A stretch of 64,000 bases of DNA, taken from contig JAMPIT010000300.1 of the NCBI GenBank assembly GCA_026261815.1, positions 124,001 to 188,000 on the forward strand. Direction: 5' to 3'. A model generated the notes under the pieces. That model did not search any database and was not told the origin of the DNA. It saw only the letters and a program-made list of their open reading frames with translations. Position 1 is the first letter of the stretch. Every line of letters starts with the position of its first letter. Below, one piece after another: positions 61,151-64,000 of this stretch. This DNA comes from Monarcha castaneiventris obscurior (taxonomy: Eukaryota; Chordata; Aves; Passeriformes; Monarchidae). Position numbers and translations under genes: made by a program.

Positions 61151-64000
61151 TACAGCAAGTAAAGCAAAAAATCAGTATGATGCTGGGAACAGGACTTTTT
61201 CAGAAAGAATTAACGTATTATCCTTAAAATAATTATTTTTATAGACTCTCTGTGGCCCACTGAAGATGTATTTGGGTTTGCATTCATGCAACAGAATCAG
61301 GTAGCTATCCATCAGCCCAGTTAAACATGTCATCTGTAGTTGTCTTTCCAGGTACCAAAGACCATGAACTTTTAATATGGTTGATTGTTAAGGAGCATTT
61401 GATATGTTCATGCTTCAACTGGGCTGAGCAATGGAATGCCCATAACATTTAATATAGTAGCTTGACATTTAAATGTCACTTAAAAGTCTTTTCTTGAGCT
61501 GGTAAAATTTCTACAGGGATGTGTGTTTCATTATTGAAATGGCCTCACAAATAGCTAGATAATGTGACTGTGATTCCAGGTCCTTGCCAGAGTTTTTTCT
61601 GCAAAAAGAGAATTTAAAATTAATTATTCCCAGGACCTACATAACTTACAGAATTGGAAATGACTGGTGGAGCAGCCACTGTGTGTGCAAGCAGGTGGGG
61701 ACAGGCACCAGGAAGATTTGACTGACTGTGCTGGGGAACCATGATGCTCTTATGAAATACTGCCAGGAATAATTACGAAAATGACACATTTCCCAAACAT
61801 TTAAATTGCTTCTGAGCAAAAATCTGCTTGGAAATAATAAAGGACCACAGCAGTTTATGCTGTGACCATAGGATGAACCTCGTTAGTGACCATGGAAGCG
61901 TCTTGTATGTTGGTGGGTCTAGAAGGTTATTCCTGAGGCAAACACAGTGAGGAGTGAAAATGGTAGAGAATAGTAACAGGGAGCAGCTTGCAGAGCTGTT
62001 CTAAGCCCTAGAGCTTGAGCACAGGGGGCTGCCCTGCAATGGGCACCTCTGTTACCCCTGTGGTTTCCCTTGGAGGAGTACCTAATCCAGAATGGCTCTG
62101 GGCAGTTGTCTGCTGCACAGAGAGGCCTTATTTTCCTTTCTCTTTTGCAATAAAAAGGTCCCAGCTCTGCTGCATGGGAATGGCAGTGGAGCCAAGAGCA
62201 AAATTTGCCCTTCTGCTTTGGCAGCAAGCAGCATTCTCTTTAATTTTTAATGATTACAAACTACCCTATTCATAAGGATTTGGAAAAATCAAAAATGTAT
62301 GCACATTTGGTGGGGGCCAAGTGATGTCATCTATCTGCAAGTCTGAGTTTATAATGTGAGATGAGGTACTGACAGTTTGAAATCCTTTATAAATGAATCA
62401 AATTGCTTTGTCTAAAAAGAATAGGATGAACTGGATCAAAACTGTTCCTTTCTGAGATAATAAATAAATAATATGATTGCTAATTTCACTGATCGAGGTT
62501 TGGAATCAAATTTAGAAAGAAAAAATTGAACATAGTTGTGAACTCCTGTTTCTAATAATTGTTTTCTCTCAAGAGGATCTTGGGTTCCCTTTCCATAGGA
62601 GAGCACTTGGGCTGTGTTGAGAAGAAGCCTGATATAAAATGCAAACCAAAGCAGGCAAACCCAGGAAATTAATACAGGACTTCCCAAACCTATTTTGATT
62701 GAAGTTCACTGAGTGAACTACTTTGATAGTATCAGCTGGTCCAGCTGTACCCCTAGGGGGAGGCTGCACCCCTGTTAGTGTGCTGGGAAAAGTGCTGCTG
62801 GGCCATTATTGTTGTACATCGAGGTTTACAGTCAGTTGGGCAGGGATCGCTTCTTACTGGGGTACTGTGGTAAACTGAGTTCACTGAGTTAATTAATGTT
62901 AAGAGTACATTTCTAATGGGTGAGTCTTTCTGCTTGCTTGAAGAATTTTCCTCAAAAATAGAGTAGGCGGTTCATTACAGTTTCAGTCTATCCAGCCCTA
63001 AATGCCTGCTAGCACATAACTAAGAATCCTTCTCACCCTGATTCTAAAGTACCTATAAAAGATGCCCAGATTTATTTGTGCCTTCCAGAGGCAAATATCT
63101 GTTCTTTTTTCAAACCTTCTGTAAGGAAATCTGTGCCACATCATTGGCACATGTTGGCAAGTTAGAGGTGTTGGTGACCACAGACCAAGGAGATGTCCTC
63201 ATCATTTTTACAGCAAAAGCACACTGCATTACACTCCCTGCTTACAGGTAGGTATCAAACAAATCAAAGTAATTAGGAACTAAGAACGATGTACTTGAAA
63301 CCACAACCATTTGAGATTTCAAAGTACATACCTTGCCTTGCTACTACTGCTATTCTGGCTTGTTTTTACTTCAACTGAGTTAGCATGACAAGGATGTGAT
63401 AACGAAGGATGAAGCAGCTGGTCCTTTTCAAACTATGTCAATGGTTAACTTCCCTCTGTTTATCAAGGAAAGAATCCACATGGTTTATTGTTTGTGGTTT
63501 TGGAGGGGTTTGTTGTTTTTCATTCCCTCAAGCATTTTCAGTGTCATAGCCAAATAGAACTTGCTGCTTTATATTGGTTCCTAAAACATGGTTCGGTTCT
63601 AAGAAGGTGAAGGGGATCTCTCCTTCCATTTGCAAATTCTTCCTTGTGTAAGACAGTACTAACCCAATGTTAAACCAGTATCTAGTGAACAAAATTACCC
63701 TAAGAGATAATCTGTTGGCAAGGGGGAAGGCACAGTGGGGAGCCATCTGAATGTTTGAGCTTAAATCTGGAAAATAAGAGTTTGAATTTCTCTATTTTTT
63801 TATTTGTCATTTATTCACCTGGGCAGTTGTTTTTAACACTTGCCACAGCTGTTGAAGGACATTCTCACTGACAGTGCAAGTGAGTAAGTCCTATGCACCT
63901 TTCTTTTCCCATATTGTATTTTGCATAAGCACTGTTAAAATACAGCTATTCACTCTGGTGCCATCTATGCTAAGGAGAAATGTAAATCACTCTCATGCAA
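61151..64000. other. Intronic, nothing recognised except a small palindrome
   Basis: Ordinary AT-rich intron to the window end. The only structure noted is the inverted repeat at 62703-62719. Confidence 0.5.
62703..62719. repeat. 17-bp perfect palindrome AGTTCACT-G-AGTGAACT
   Basis: Eight-base arms are exactly inverted around a single G. The arms hold AGTTCA and TGAACT, a nuclear-receptor-like half site in inverted arrangement with a 5-bp spacer. A partial echo, GAGTTCACTGAGTTA, occurs near 62,877. Confidence 0.8.

Larger units (their letters stand above)
21419..64000 (+). other. KCNIP1: KCNIP1 intron 1 (5' portion)
   Basis: From the donor at 21419 to the window end I noticed no acceptor-flanked sequence encoding the next KCNIP1 residues: neither the DIAWWYYQYQR optional exon nor the DKIEDELEMTM exon. 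Intron 1 is therefore at least 42.5 kb here, in keeping with the very long first intron of this gene in other vertebrates. A missed short exon is possible because the scan was by eye. Confidence 0.75.

Noticed and set aside
1..64000. CRISPR arrays, operons, prokaryotic mobile elements, tRNA or rRNA genes
   Set aside because: Composition, CR1 and LTR content and the spliced KCNIP1 exon indicate vertebrate nuclear DNA. No regularly spaced repeats of CRISPR type or clear structural RNA were seen.

Overview
The window looks like bird nuclear DNA, probably from a songbird. It is AT-rich, gene-poor, and contains no compact ORF arrays or operon-like organisation. Its interspersed repeats are CR1 LINE fragments with the typical avian 3' wording and avian-type endogenous retrovirus LTRs. 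One solo LTR begins TGTGGTGGGTT and ends in a matching AACCCGCTACA, an end pair I associate with passerine ERVL-type LTRs. The species call is inference from repeat style.

I can support only one protein-coding gene segment: the first coding exon of KCNIP1 (Kv channel-interacting protein 1, KChIP1) on the + strand. It starts at ATG 21358 and ends at 21418 in a consensus splice donor (G|GTAAGA). It encodes the 20-residue KChIP1 N-terminus, including the N-myristoylation start MGAVMG, and the first base of the next codon. None of the later KCNIP1 exons (EF-hand region) was noticed. On this reading, positions 1 to about 20,640 are upstream flank, about 20,640-21,357 is promoter and 5' UTR, and 21,419-64,000 is part of a very long first intron.

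Upstream flank (1-20.6 kb): a (GATG)n microsatellite at 3.8 kb; CR1 fragments at 9.6 kb (- strand), 11.8-12.3 kb (+) and 18.5-18.7 kb (+); an LTR with a polypurine tract at 12.9-13.36 kb (-); and an LTR at 18.77-19.34 kb (+).

Intron (21.4-64 kb): CR1 fragments at 23.2 kb (-) and 24.6-25.2 kb (+); a very CpG-rich 13-bp minisatellite at 34.0-34.24 kb carrying an array of EGR1-type sites; an ETS plus TATA combination at 37.8 kb; a GC-richer patch at 42.4-42.7 kb; and two solo LTRs at 52,835-54,170 and 56,495-57,188. Both solo LTRs are in sense orientation and each is flanked by an exact 5-bp target-site duplication (GATGG and CTTTC). A (GATAG)n array at 61.04-61.13 kb lies inside a short flanking duplication. 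Everything else is unremarkable non-coding sequence. I found no tRNA, rRNA, CRISPR or intact transposon gene, and no convincing new biological system. The most interesting items are the EGR1-site minisatellite inside a neuronal gene and the well-bounded LTRs with internal tandem repeats.
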